Shown piece by piece: positions 35,495 through 43,959 of a stretch of 64,000 nt of DNA; within the stretch, counting starts at the first letter, position 1; the number at the start of each line of letters is the position of its first letter. The translations under genes and the position numbers were made by a program. A model generated the notes under the pieces. That model saw nothing but the letters and a program-made list of their open reading frames with translations, made no database searches and was not told the DNA's origin. The stretch is from a bacterium (GTDB taxonomy: Bacteria; Cyanobacteriota; Vampirovibrionia; Obscuribacterales; Obscuribacteraceae): positions 74,647 through 138,646 of the forward strand of contig WGMS01000022.1 of NCBI GenBank assembly GCA_016124935.1, written 5' to 3'.

Positions 35495-36115
35495 TCAGGA
35501 ATTCTTTTTCTCAATCGAATCGGCGAATTTGTACATCTGATCGGCTGTGGATTCACGACCGGTTTTTTTAAGAAGATTGGCGTAATTGCGCAGGATATGG
35601 ATGAGTTCTATGTTGTTGGGACCGAAGACTTTATTCTTGATATCCAGCGCCCTTTTATAGAAGTCCTCCGCCTGGGGGTATTTTTTCTGTTTATGGAAGA
35701 TCATCCCGATCTGGTAGATAACTACCGCCGCCTCTTTACTGGATTTTCCGAACTCCTTTTCTCTAATGGATAGGGCTTCGTTGTAATTTTTTTCGGCTTC
35801 GTCATAGCGTCCCAGTTTGAATTGCACCGCAGCCAGATTATTGTAGGCGGTGGCAAGATCCTTTTGATTCTCTCTGTCGTGGGCTTTTCGAAGCTGCAGA
35901 GCCTCTTTATAGAGCCCTTCCGCCTTTTCGTAACGCTTCTCGCCATCATAAAGTCGGCCGATTTTCTCTAAGCATAGGCAGTATCTGCCGTCGTCTTTGC
36001 CGAAGGTTCTAGCTTCTTCCAGGGCTTTGTGCCACTGTCTTTCAGCTTCCAGGAAATCATTGCTCCGGAAGGCGGCCTCGGCCGAGTCTTTGAACTGGGT
36101 GAAAGTGGCTGACAT
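35495..36115 (-). CDS. cytoplasmic TPR protein
   Basis: A 206-residue protein composed of five TPR units of the kinesin-light-chain type (ATAYNNLAAVQFKLGRYDEAEKNYNEALSI, AVVIYQIGMIFHKQKKYPQAEDFYKRAL), without signal peptide. It resembles the TPR protein at 26082 and the N-terminus of the one at 32682. It ends 9 bp from the secreted peptidase gene on the other strand and diverges from the acetyl-CoA synthetase gene. Confidence 0.8.
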   Translation of the reverse strand: MSATFTQFKDSAEAAFRSNDFLEAERQWHKALEEARTFGKDDGRYCLCLEKIGRLYDGEKRYEKAEGLYKEALQLRKAHDRENQKDLATAYNNLAAVQFKLGRYDEAEKNYNEALSIREKEFGKSSKEAAVVIYQIGMIFHKQKKYPQAEDFYKRALDIKNKVFGPNNIELIHILRNYANLLKKTGRESTADQMYKFADSIEKKNS

Positions 36116-36223
36116 AACAATCCTTTTTTAGCGGGTCATTTGCGGGGACCCTTATATTTTGCCACAAGCAGAGAGATAAATACCCCTTACCTTAATATTG
36201 ACCAAGGGGGCGGTCTAAATCGT

Positions 36224-36278
36224 TTGATCTGGCAAAAAACGGTTACTATATATCCTCCGGCAAGGACGAAGTCTTGCC
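36224..36278 (+). promoter_or_regulatory. promoter and 5'-terminal hairpin of the acetyl-CoA synthetase gene
   Basis: TTGATC (36224-36229) and TATATA (36247-36252) are spaced by 17 bp. The expected start near 36259 coincides with a stem-loop GGCAA(G)GAC-GAA-GTCTTGCC at 36259-36278, so the mRNA would begin with a hairpin. A CCCCTT...AAGGGG inverted repeat lies upstream (36183-36210). Confidence 0.5.
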
Positions 36279-36329
36279 AAGGGGATCTCGTTTAATCCGT
36301 TCGCCATACCTGAAGTTTGGGAGGTATCG

Positions 36330-38171
36330 ATGAAAGTCGCTCAACGTGTTGAAAAGTCCAAGGGTAAGTCCGGTAAGGGCTCTAACGATAGCAAGCCGGT
36401 ACCTCAAGCTGAGACTTCAGGCGGGTCGAGTCCTGCTAGTGGACGGAAGGAGATAATCAAGAAATTTCCGGTCAGCCCTAATCTGACCAATTATGAGCGC
36501 TATTACGAGACTTTCGACTGGGATCAGGTAAAGGACGAAGTCGATTGGTTTGCCGGCAAAAAGGTGAATGCTGCTTACAACGCCGTGGACAGGCATATGT
36601 CCGACGGGCGACGCAACAAGGTGGCGCTTTACGCCGTCGGTGCCGACAATAAGCTCTCCAAGCTTACTTTCCAGGATATCTACGAGCAATCCAATAAGGT
36701 AGGCAACGCCCTCAAAAGTCTCGGGGTGGAGAAAGGTGATCGGGTTTTCGTTTTCTTGCCCAGGGTGCCCGAACTTTATGTAAGCACCGTCGCTATCGCC
36801 AAAATTGGTGCCATCGCTGGTCCGTTGTTCTCTGCTTTTGGTCCCGATGCGTTGAAAGACCGGCTGGAGGATTCGGAAGCCAAGGTGATTATCACCAACC
36901 CTGAGTTGAAGCCCAAGGTAGACGAGATCTTCAAAGACCTTCCCAGCCTGGAATATGTGATCGTGGTAGGCGGCGACGAGAAGAAGCTCAAAGACCGGGA
37001 ATTCAGCTATGAGAAATTGCTGGACGAAGCCAGTGACAAATTGGAATGCGAGCGCATGGATCCCGAAGATCCGCTCTATCTCTTATACACCTCCGGTACC
37101 ACCGGCAAACCTAAAGGTGTGGTTCATGTTCACAACGATATCATCGGTCACCATATGACCACCAAGTGGGTGCTTGATTTAAAAGAGGATGATGTCTACT
37201 GGTGTACAGCCGATCCCGGTTGGGTAACCGGCACCGTCTATGGTATCTTCGGACCCTGGTCCAACGGCATCTCAGTGGTCAGTGTCGAGGGACGTTTCGA
37301 TGCCGATAGCTGGTACGATGTAATTGACAGGCTCAAAGTCACGGTCTGGTATACCGCTCCCACCGCTTTGCGGATGTTGATGAAAGCCGGCGAAGAGTCC
37401 GTCTACCGTCACAGTCTCGATAGCTTGCGGCATATCCTCAGTGTGGGAGAGCCTCTCAATCCGGAAGTGGTCCGCTGGGGTATGAAGGTTTATGGACTGC
37501 CCATCCATGATAACTGGTGGCAGACCGAGACCGGTATGCAATTGATCGCCAATTTGCCCTGTATGCCGCTCAAGCCGGGCAGCATGGGCAAGCCTCTGCC
37601 GGGCGTTTATGCTTCGGTGGTGAACGATGACGGCGAAGAGCTTCCTGCCGGCGAGCTGGGTCGCCTTGTGGTCAGACCGGGTTGGCCTTCCATGCTCCGC
37701 CGCATCTGGCGCAATAAAGAGAAGTTCGATGAATACTTCAAGATTCCGGGATGGTACTTTTCCGGTGATAATGCCTGGAAGGACGAAGACGGATATTTCT
37801 GGTTTGTGGGCAGAGCCGATGATGTGATTAACACTGCCGGACACCGGGTCGGCCCCTTCGAAGTGGAGTCGGCCCTGGTCGAACATGCCGCTGTCGCCGA
37901 AGCTGGTGTGATTGGAAAACCCGATAAAGAGAGGGGTGAGATCATCAAGGCCTTTGTAGTGCTGGCCAATGGTGTGGAAGCGAGCGAAGAGCTTATGGAG
38001 GACATCCGCCAGCATACGAAGAAACAACTGGCAGCCCATGCCTACCCCCGGGAGATAGAGGTGAAGGAGAGTCTTCCCAAGACCCGATCGGGCAAGATCA
38101 TGCGTCGCTTGTTGAAAGCCTGGGAACTCGGTCTTCCTACCGGAGACACATCTTCTCTTGAAGATGATTAA
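36330..38171 (+). CDS. acsA: acetyl-CoA synthetase (AMP-forming)
   Basis: A 613-residue enzyme that makes acetyl-CoA from acetate, ATP and CoA. The P-loop YTSGTTGKPKGVVH lies near residue 253, the acetate-pocket segment GWVTGTVYGIFGPW near residue 297, NWWQTETG near 397, and the C-terminal PKTRSGKIMRRLLKA carries the catalytic, acetylation-controlled lysine. The GWVTG/SNGISVV pattern resembles Bacillus-type AcsA. A Ser/Gly/Lys-rich N-terminal tail (about 40 residues) precedes the family domain. The first gene of the window is a more distant homologue. Confidence 0.92.
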   Translation: MKVAQRVEKSKGKSGKGSNDSKPVPQAETSGGSSPASGRKEIIKKFPVSPNLTNYERYYETFDWDQVKDEVDWFAGKKVNAAYNAVDRHMSDGRRNKVALYAVGADNKLSKLTFQDIYEQSNKVGNALKSLGVEKGDRVFVFLPRVPELYVSTVAIAKIGAIAGPLFSAFGPDALKDRLEDSEAKVIITNPELKPKVDEIFKDLPSLEYVIVVGGDEKKLKDREFSYEKLLDEASDKLECERMDPEDPLYLLYTSGTTGKPKGVVHVHNDIIGHHMTTKWVLDLKEDDVYWCTADPGWVTGTVYGIFGPWSNGISVVSVEGRFDADSWYDVIDRLKVTVWYTAPTALRMLMKAGEESVYRHSLDSLRHILSVGEPLNPEVVRWGMKVYGLPIHDNWWQTETGMQLIANLPCMPLKPGSMGKPLPGVYASVVNDDGEELPAGELGRLVVRPGWPSMLRRIWRNKEKFDEYFKIPGWYFSGDNAWKDEDGYFWFVGRADDVINTAGHRVGPFEVESALVEHAAVAEAGVIGKPDKERGEIIKAFVVLANGVEASEELMEDIRQHTKKQLAAHAYPREIEVKESLPKTRSGKIMRRLLKAWELGLPTGDTSSLEDD

Positions 38172-38193
38172 AAGTCGGAATGAACTTTTTGAG

Positions 38194-38223
38194 CCGGTGC
38201 TTCGTTAAATGAAGAAGCACCGG
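38194..38223 (+). terminator. hairpin after the acetyl-CoA synthetase gene
   Basis: Perfect 10-bp arms CCGGTGCTTC and GAAGCACCGG with a 10-nt loop lie between acsA and dnaB. It is stable, but no U-run follows, so it may be an incomplete terminator or an mRNA-stabilising stem. Confidence 0.5.
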
Positions 38224-38251
38224 TTGGGGAAACTTAGAAAAAGAAGGCACC

Positions 38252-39616
38252 ATGAGCACCGATCTGACCATTAGCGACACCACCCTGGAGCGTCTGCCAC
38301 CGCAATCGCTCGAGGCGGAGCAAGCTGTTCTGGGAGCGCTTCTGGTCAGTGGCGACGGGATCTCTCGGGTGGTCGACGTGCTCGAGCCGGAGTTCTTCTA
38401 TCGCAAGGCGCACCAGATTATCTATGCCGCCATGCTGGATCTCTACGAGGATAACGAGCCCATAGATATCGTCACGGTCTCGCAATTCCTAAAGGATGAA
38501 GGCAAGCTCGATGGGGTGGGCGGCAAGCAATATATCACCGACCTTTCTCTGTCGGTTGCCACCACGGCCAACTTGGAATATTACGCCAAAGTGGTCCAGG
38601 AGAAGGCTCTTCTTCGTATGCTTATCAAAGCCGGCACAGAAATTGTCGGCAGCTGCTACGAAGAGACCGATGCCGACTCTGCCCTGGATAGAGCCGAGCA
38701 TATGATCTTCTCGCTGGCTTCCAAGCGAGAGATGCAACAGCTTGTGCATGTTAAGCATATCGTCGAGGATTCTTTTCGGCAAATCGAACAGCGTTACGAA
38801 AACCGCGATGCCCTCGCCGGGGTTCCTTCCGGATTCTATGACCTAGATGCAATGACTTCGGGCTTCCAGCCGTCCGATCTGGTTATTCTCGCCGCCCGGC
38901 CCTCCATGGGTAAAACCGCTTTCGTATTGAACCTCGCTCAGCATGCCGCTGTCGAGAAAAATGTCCCGGTTGCCATATTCAGTCTGGAGATGTCGAAAGA
39001 GTCTCTGGTCATGAGGATGCTCTGCGCCGAAGCGCAAATCGATGCCAACCGCCTTCGTACCGGTCATATGCACACCACGGACTGGACGAAGCTGGCGGCG
39101 GCCATGGGCAGACTGGGCGAGGCGCCGATTTATATCGACGACTCCGCTCTGGTCAACTCTCTGGATATCAGAGCCAAGTGTCGACGATTGAAAGCCGAGC
39201 ATAACGGTCTGGGGATGGTGATCATAGACTATATTCAGCTCATGCACGGCAGAAAGCAGACCGACAACCGGGTCCAGGAGGTCTCTGAGATCTCGCGAAG
39301 CTTGAAGACCCTGGCAAGGGAGATTTCGGTTCCGGTTATCGCCCTCTCTCAGCTATCCCGGGCGGTGGAGTCCCGTCAGAATAAGAGACCGATGCTCTCT
39401 GATTTGAGAGAGTCCGGCTCTATCGAGCAGGATGCCGACCTTGTCATGTTCATCTACCGGGATGAATACTATAATCCCGAATCAGAGCAGAGAGGGGAGG
39501 CCGAGATTATCGTAGCCAAGCAAAGAAACGGCCCCACCGGCACTGTCGAATTGCTCTTCCAGAACAGCATCACGCGCTTCCTGAATAAGGTCCAGAACCA
39601 GTATCAGGAGGACTAG
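38252..39616 (+). CDS. dnaB: replicative DNA helicase DnaB
   Basis: The hexameric 5'-3' helicase of the replication fork. The 454-residue protein has the N-terminal collar domain (LPPQSLEAEQAVLGALL), Walker A ARPSMGKTAF near residue 213, Walker B MVIIDYIQLM, the H4 segment SQLSRAVESR and the arginine-finger strand SGSIEQDADLV(M)F(I)YR. No intein. The next gene starts one base after its stop. Confidence 0.96.
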   Translation: MSTDLTISDTTLERLPPQSLEAEQAVLGALLVSGDGISRVVDVLEPEFFYRKAHQIIYAAMLDLYEDNEPIDIVTVSQFLKDEGKLDGVGGKQYITDLSLSVATTANLEYYAKVVQEKALLRMLIKAGTEIVGSCYEETDADSALDRAEHMIFSLASKREMQQLVHVKHIVEDSFRQIEQRYENRDALAGVPSGFYDLDAMTSGFQPSDLVILAARPSMGKTAFVLNLAQHAAVEKNVPVAIFSLEMSKESLVMRMLCAEAQIDANRLRTGHMHTTDWTKLAAAMGRLGEAPIYIDDSALVNSLDIRAKCRRLKAEHNGLGMVIIDYIQLMHGRKQTDNRVQEVSEISRSLKTLAREISVPVIALSQLSRAVESRQNKRPMLSDLRESGSIEQDADLVMFIYRDEYYNPESEQRGEAEIIVAKQRNGPTGTVELLFQNSITRFLNKVQNQYQED

Positions 39617-40441
39617 GTGAAGCGTTACCCGGGGCTTATCCTGGTTCTTATCCTGTTGCTTGGCGCTGCCGCCCTGGTGAAGATCTCCCGCGAGGTCAAT
39701 AATAAAGTGGATTTCTTTTTGCCTCATTTAATTGCCGCCGATGCCGATCGACCTGTTCAGGATCTGCCGCCTATACTGGAGGGCGTTTCGAAAATCGCCT
39801 GTATAGGAGACAGCATCACCTATGCTCGGGGAGAGGGCACCGGCTATACGGACAGGTTGGCGGATTATTTTGCCGTGATCTTTCCAGGTCGGCATATACA
39901 GGTCCTGAACCGTGGCATAAGCGGTGAACATTCCTATCAGATGGAGGCGCGATATCAAAGAGATGCCATCGCCACCGGTGCCGAGCTCATAATTATCTTT
40001 GCCGGTGTCAATGATGTGGGTCACGGCTTCGACCGGAACCATCCGGCAGGAGACGGCCCGGCAGGCACTAGCTTGAAGGATTATCTCGCCAGCATGGCTG
40101 CTATGATCGATACTGCGAAAGAGAATCGGCGCAAAGTGCTTGTTATGACTCCTCCGACTATCTTCGAGGATGTAGAGAATCCTATGGATAAAAAGCTCGA
40201 TCTCTATTGCCGGGAGCTTCGAGCCCTGGCGCAAGAGAAGCAGGTGCCGGTGGCCGATGTCAGGCAGGCTTTCGTCGAGATGACTTCGGCCTATAGAAAG
40301 AGTTGTAATGCCACCGACTATCTGCTCACCACAGATGGTATCCATCCCAATTCTCTGGGCGACAAAGTTATTGCCGAGGTGGTTATGAACACAATCGGCA
40401 TCACCGCCCAGTCCAGAAAAAACGTACTGCGAGCGCCCTAG
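39617..40441 (+). CDS. SGNH/GDSL hydrolase, secreted or membrane-anchored
   Basis: A 274-residue esterase-like protein with an N-terminal hydrophobic anchor (about residues 5-21). The SGNH blocks are present: GDSIT (Ser, block I), NRGISGEH (Gly, block II), AGVNDVG (Asn, block III) and DGIHPN (Asp and His, block V). It may deacylate lipids or glycans at the envelope. The start is GTG 39617, abutting dnaB, with CAGGAGG just upstream. It ends 4 bases into thrS on the other strand. Confidence 0.82.
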   Translation: MKRYPGLILVLILLLGAAALVKISREVNNKVDFFLPHLIAADADRPVQDLPPILEGVSKIACIGDSITYARGEGTGYTDRLADYFAVIFPGRHIQVLNRGISGEHSYQMEARYQRDAIATGAELIIIFAGVNDVGHGFDRNHPAGDGPAGTSLKDYLASMAAMIDTAKENRRKVLVMTPPTIFEDVENPMDKKLDLYCRELRALAQEKQVPVADVRQAFVEMTSAYRKSCNATDYLLTTDGIHPNSLGDKVIAEVVMNTIGITAQSRKNVLRAP

Positions 40442-42264
40442 CTCTTATAGAAAGCCCGGGTGCTTATCTCGTTTTTTATCGAGGCGATGAAATCCGCTTC
40501 GCTTACCGAATTCCGGTGCTCTCCGGATCTGGCTCTTACCGAGAGCTGTCCGGAGTCTGCTTCCCGGGCTCCCACTATGACCAGATATGGAATCTTGAAT
40601 AGCGAGAGTTCCCGTATCCTTTTGTTGAGGCTCTTGTTCTCGTCATTGAGCTCTGCTCTAAAACCATTGTCTTGCAGGCGCTTCAAAAGCTCCCGGGCAA
40701 AGGCGTTTTGATCTTGCGACACGGGAAGCACCGCTATTTGAACCGGGCTTAGCCAGAGGGGGAGGTTGCCGCCGGTGTGTTCTATTAAAAGACCGAGAAA
40801 TCTGTCTAGAGATCCGTAAATTACCCGATGGATCAAAACCGGCGTTTTCCTTTCGCCGTCGGCGGCAATATATTTGCACTGGAAGCGCCGGGGCAATTGA
40901 TAGTCAAGCTGAATCGTGCCCATCTGCCAGCTTCTATCGAGGCTGTCCCGCATCATTATGTCTATTTTGGGACCATAGAAAGCCCCTTCTCCCGGAGCGA
41001 TCTTATATTTGCCCTCGCCCAGACGGCGGTCTAGAATGCTTTTGAGCAGGGCTTCGGCTTTCTCCCAGTCGCAAGCTTCGCCCATGAAACTGCCGGGACG
41101 AGCCGATAGTCTGAACTCATACTGCATATCGAAGACTCTATAAAAATAGTCGGCCAGGTCAAAAATCTCTTCGAACTCCGCTTCGATCTGGCTGTTATCC
41201 TTATCTTCAGCCAGAAATATATGGGCATCGTCCTGTTGAAATTTTTGCACCCGTAAAAGACCGTGCAGTGTACCCGAGCGCTCATTGCGATGGAGAGGGT
41301 CACAATCCGAGAGGCGCAAAGGAAGATCTCTATAGCTTCTCAGTTTGAGATTATAGATAAGCATGGCGTTGGGACAGTTCATGGGCTTGATGCCGTATTT
41401 AATACCATCTTCAGCTTCGTTTCCATCGCCTGAGACGAACATATTCTCTCGGTAGTGCTCCCAATGACCGGAAGCCTCGTAGAGTTTGCGAGAGTTGAGA
41501 AGCGGCGCCGAGAACTCTTTATAGCCCCGACGCTGGTGCTCCTCTCTCCAGAAGGCGAGCAGCTCGTTCATGACAATAAGGCCGTTCGGAAGCCAGTAAG
41601 GCATTCCCGGCGCCGACTCGTCGAAGTGAAAGAGCTCCAGCGCCTTGCCGATTTTTCTGTGATCTCGCTCTTTCCCGCGAGCCAGTTTCTCCAGATAACT
41701 CTTCAGTTGCTCTTCCGATTGCCATGCCGTGGCGTAGATTCGGCAGAGCATCTCCCTTTTCTCGTCCCCTTTCCAGAATGCTCCTGCCGCAGAAAGCACT
41801 TTGAGGGCATCGATATCTATTTCATCGGCCGATGCCACATGGGGACCCTTGCACAGATCGACAAATCGATTATGTTCGTAAACCGAAAGTGGCGGTTGAT
41901 TCTCTGCTTCGTCACAGCGATCTGCGAGAATCGCTTCGATCAACTCCAACTTCAGGTGCTGGTCGGCAAAGAGAGAGCGGGCTTCCTCCGGGCTTACTTC
42001 GCGACCGACAAAGCGGCAGCCCTTTTGCACTATCGCTTTGATTCGGTTTTCGATAGAGAGAAGATCCTCTTCTTTTATCTGCCTGGGCAGGAGAAAGTCG
42101 TAGTAGAAGCCGTTATCTATCGGCGGGCCCACACCCAGTTTTACTTTGCTTCCCGGGATCTCTTCTTGGAAGTGTTCGATTACGGCTTCGGCCATGATAT
42201 GGGCGAGGCTGTGTCTTATTCTGAAGAGTTTGTCGTTGCTGGACATTGAATTCATAGAGTTCAT
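40438..42264 (-). CDS. thrS: threonyl-tRNA synthetase (no TGS domain)
   Basis: ThrRS charges tRNA(Thr) with threonine. The 608-residue protein starts at the N2 editing domain (HSLAHIMAEA at residues ~18-27, and LCKGPH), so the usual N-terminal TGS domain (~60 residues) is absent, as I recall for cyanobacterial ThrRS. The catalytic core has Cys in KPMNCPNAM and class II motif 2 (RNERSGTLHGLLRVQKFQQDD), and an anticodon-binding domain follows. GAGG lies 8 nt before ATG 42264. Expression is probably controlled by the attenuator immediately upstream. Confidence 0.96.
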   Translation of the reverse strand: MNSMNSMSSNDKLFRIRHSLAHIMAEAVIEHFQEEIPGSKVKLGVGPPIDNGFYYDFLLPRQIKEEDLLSIENRIKAIVQKGCRFVGREVSPEEARSLFADQHLKLELIEAILADRCDEAENQPPLSVYEHNRFVDLCKGPHVASADEIDIDALKVLSAAGAFWKGDEKREMLCRIYATAWQSEEQLKSYLEKLARGKERDHRKIGKALELFHFDESAPGMPYWLPNGLIVMNELLAFWREEHQRRGYKEFSAPLLNSRKLYEASGHWEHYRENMFVSGDGNEAEDGIKYGIKPMNCPNAMLIYNLKLRSYRDLPLRLSDCDPLHRNERSGTLHGLLRVQKFQQDDAHIFLAEDKDNSQIEAEFEEIFDLADYFYRVFDMQYEFRLSARPGSFMGEACDWEKAEALLKSILDRRLGEGKYKIAPGEGAFYGPKIDIMMRDSLDRSWQMGTIQLDYQLPRRFQCKYIAADGERKTPVLIHRVIYGSLDRFLGLLIEHTGGNLPLWLSPVQIAVLPVSQDQNAFARELLKRLQDNGFRAELNDENKSLNKRIRELSLFKIPYLVIVGAREADSGQLSVRARSGEHRNSVSEADFIASIKNEISTRAFYKS

Positions 42265-42284
42265 AATTTTATCCTCTTAAATAT

Positions 42285-42318
42285 GCAAAAAGAAAGAGCC
42301 AGGCTTCTGCCTGGCTCT
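42285..42318 (-). terminator. attenuator terminator of thrS
   Basis: On the minus strand a perfect 10-bp stem AGAGCCAGGC/GCCTGGCTCT with loop AGAA is followed at once by TTCTTTTTG. It lies 21 bases before the thrS start codon, so when it forms thrS is not transcribed. The 5' arm can also pair with codons 22-24 of the leader peptide (antiterminator). Confidence 0.85.
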
Positions 42319-42346
42319 CGTGAATGCTCTTACTAGGTATTCTTGC

Positions 42347-42421
42347 TTACAGCCGGACTTCAGCCAACTTATCGGGTGGCGTTGTAGTGTTTGTCCGGGG
42401 GGTGGTGGCAAAAATGTTCAT
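42347..42421 (-). CDS. threonine-rich leader peptide of thrS
   Basis: A 24-codon frame, ATG to TAA, reading MNIFATTPRTNTTTPPDKLAEVRL. Six of 24 residues are Thr (codons 6, 7, 10, 12, 13 and 14). Within it CCGGAC (42393-42398) can pair with GTCCGG (42353-42358). If ribosomes stall on the Thr codons when Thr-tRNA is scarce, they cover the first arm and free the second to pair with the terminator 5' arm (AGCC-A-GG, one bulge), allowing thrS transcription. There is no Shine-Dalgarno; the ATG lies 7 nt after the -10, so the transcript may begin at it. Function is inferred. Confidence 0.8.
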   Translation of the reverse strand: MNIFATTPRTNTTTPPDKLAEVRL

Positions 42422-42428
42422 GGTTTCT

Positions 42429-42456
42429 ATTATCTACGCAGCAAGAGAGCCGTCAA
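42429..42456 (-). promoter_or_regulatory. thrS leader promoter
   Basis: TTGACG (42451-42456) and GATAAT (42429-42434) are separated by 16 bp, each one base from consensus, directly before the leader peptide. It gives thrS a promoter independent of the upstream dnaJ/YVTN genes. Confidence 0.7.
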
Positions 42457-42475
42457 GGGGCTAAGCTTGATCTCT

Positions 42476-43921
42476 TTACATATTGCTTCCTTCTGCTTTA
42501 TCGACCCAGATTGCATTGTCGGTGGTGCATCCTACCCTCGGTTGCTCTGAGAACTCCATGGTCTCGGTATCCAGCACGCCGACGGTGTCGGTGGCGGCGC
42601 TGGTGACCAAAAGCTTTCTGGTTCCAGGGAGGAAAATAATCTTGCTGGGAAATTCAAGATCGAGGGGGAGCTGCACATCTTTCTCTCTTTCGTAATCACC
42701 TATTTTGTAGGCGACTATAGTATTGTCTTTGGCATTGGCGACGAAAAGTAGCTGTTCATCAGGGCTCAGCGCGATGCCGGTCGGTCCTTCTCCTACTTTC
42801 AATGTGCGCGCCACTCTGCGATTGGCGATATCTATAATCGATACGGTGTTGGAGACTCGATTGGTAACGAAGGCAGCTTTGCTGTTCTTAGAGATGATCA
42901 CCTCCGAAGGCAGCTCACCGACCTTAACATAACCGACCGCTTTCTGATTGAGGGTTGAGACGAAGGTGACTTCTCCGCTCTGGCCGTTTAACACCAGTAG
43001 CATGTAACCGCTGGGAGTGATCGACACCTTGGTCGGTCCCGGTCGCACTTTTGTTCGCATCAAAGTTTTACCGGTCTCGATCTCGACCACGGTCACATAG
43101 TTCTGGGCGGTCTCGCAAACATACAGGAATTTCCCCCGGGGCATACTGGCTATCCCCTTGGGACTGGCCCCCGGAGGCAGAGCGATCGGATCAAGAAACT
43201 TTTTTGTCACCGGATCCAGCACCAGAATCCGGTTTTTGGTCTGGTCGCAAATATAGAGCTTGCCGTTGCAAGAGGTCATGCCGGCAGGCGTTCCGTCGGT
43301 CACCAGTTCGGATATCTTTTCGAGTCCATCCATAATAATTATCTTGCCGGTGGCAGGAGAGGTTAGAAAAACTGTTCCATCTCGCTTTTCTTCAAGCGCC
43401 GGGGGCTCGGCTGTCTCTTTCTCGGCTGTCTCTTTATGGATAACCTCGATGTCGAGTTCGCCTATCAATGACTGGTACTCTCCGGATGTCGTCATACCCT
43501 GGGGAACAATCAGATCCGGCGGCAGGTGACCGGTGAGCAGTTTGTCCTTGAAGTCTTGCGGAGTTCCGTCCGGCAAAGAGAAGATCAGTTTTTCTCCATT
43601 TTTGACGAGGCGAATGAAAACCCACTTGTTGTTGAAGACCAGCACTCTCGGATTTGTTGCCGGGATTCGGGAGAGGAGCTGGATGTTTCCGGATAAGTCG
43701 ACTTTCTCTTTCGGTATCACCGGTACGAACAGATCTTCTTTGCCGACTTGAAGCACTCCATCAAGTCTAATTCTTACGTCTGTGCCGGGAAAGGCCGATT
43801 GTACCGCCTTCTTCAATGGGTCGGGCAGCCTCGTGGCCAGTGCCTGACCGGCGCCCAGGACCAGCAACAGGAAGAGAGATAGTGAGCGAATGACTATATT
43901 CGTTTTACCCATGGCAAACAT
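42476..43921 (-). CDS. secreted YVTN-type beta-propeller protein
   Basis: A 481-residue protein with a signal peptide (cleavage near residue 30, ALATR), an N-terminal domain of about 160 residues (DVRIRLDGVLQVG...), and seven beta-propeller blades of the YVTN/surface-layer type over about residues 185-470 (AFVTNRVSNTVSIIDIANRRVARTLKVGEGPTGIALSPDEQLLFVANA). Such propellers mediate binding at the cell surface or in the periplasm. It follows dnaJ by 38 bp and is followed by the thrS attenuator. Confidence 0.82.
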   Translation of the reverse strand: MFAMGKTNIVIRSLSLFLLLVLGAGQALATRLPDPLKKAVQSAFPGTDVRIRLDGVLQVGKEDLFVPVIPKEKVDLSGNIQLLSRIPATNPRVLVFNNKWVFIRLVKNGEKLIFSLPDGTPQDFKDKLLTGHLPPDLIVPQGMTTSGEYQSLIGELDIEVIHKETAEKETAEPPALEEKRDGTVFLTSPATGKIIIMDGLEKISELVTDGTPAGMTSCNGKLYICDQTKNRILVLDPVTKKFLDPIALPPGASPKGIASMPRGKFLYVCETAQNYVTVVEIETGKTLMRTKVRPGPTKVSITPSGYMLLVLNGQSGEVTFVSTLNQKAVGYVKVGELPSEVIISKNSKAAFVTNRVSNTVSIIDIANRRVARTLKVGEGPTGIALSPDEQLLFVANAKDNTIVAYKIGDYEREKDVQLPLDLEFPSKIIFLPGTRKLLVTSAATDTVGVLDTETMEFSEQPRVGCTTDNAIWVDKAEGSNM

Positions 43922-43959
43922 AGTATCAAATACGAGGAATACTTACCCAAATCGCCTGG

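Noticed and set aside
42347..42475. T-box riboswitch upstream of thrS
   Set aside because: No AGGGTGGNACCGCG core or specifier-loop architecture on the thrS strand. A GGGTGGCG-like string occurs only on the opposite strand. The Thr-rich frame explains the region better.
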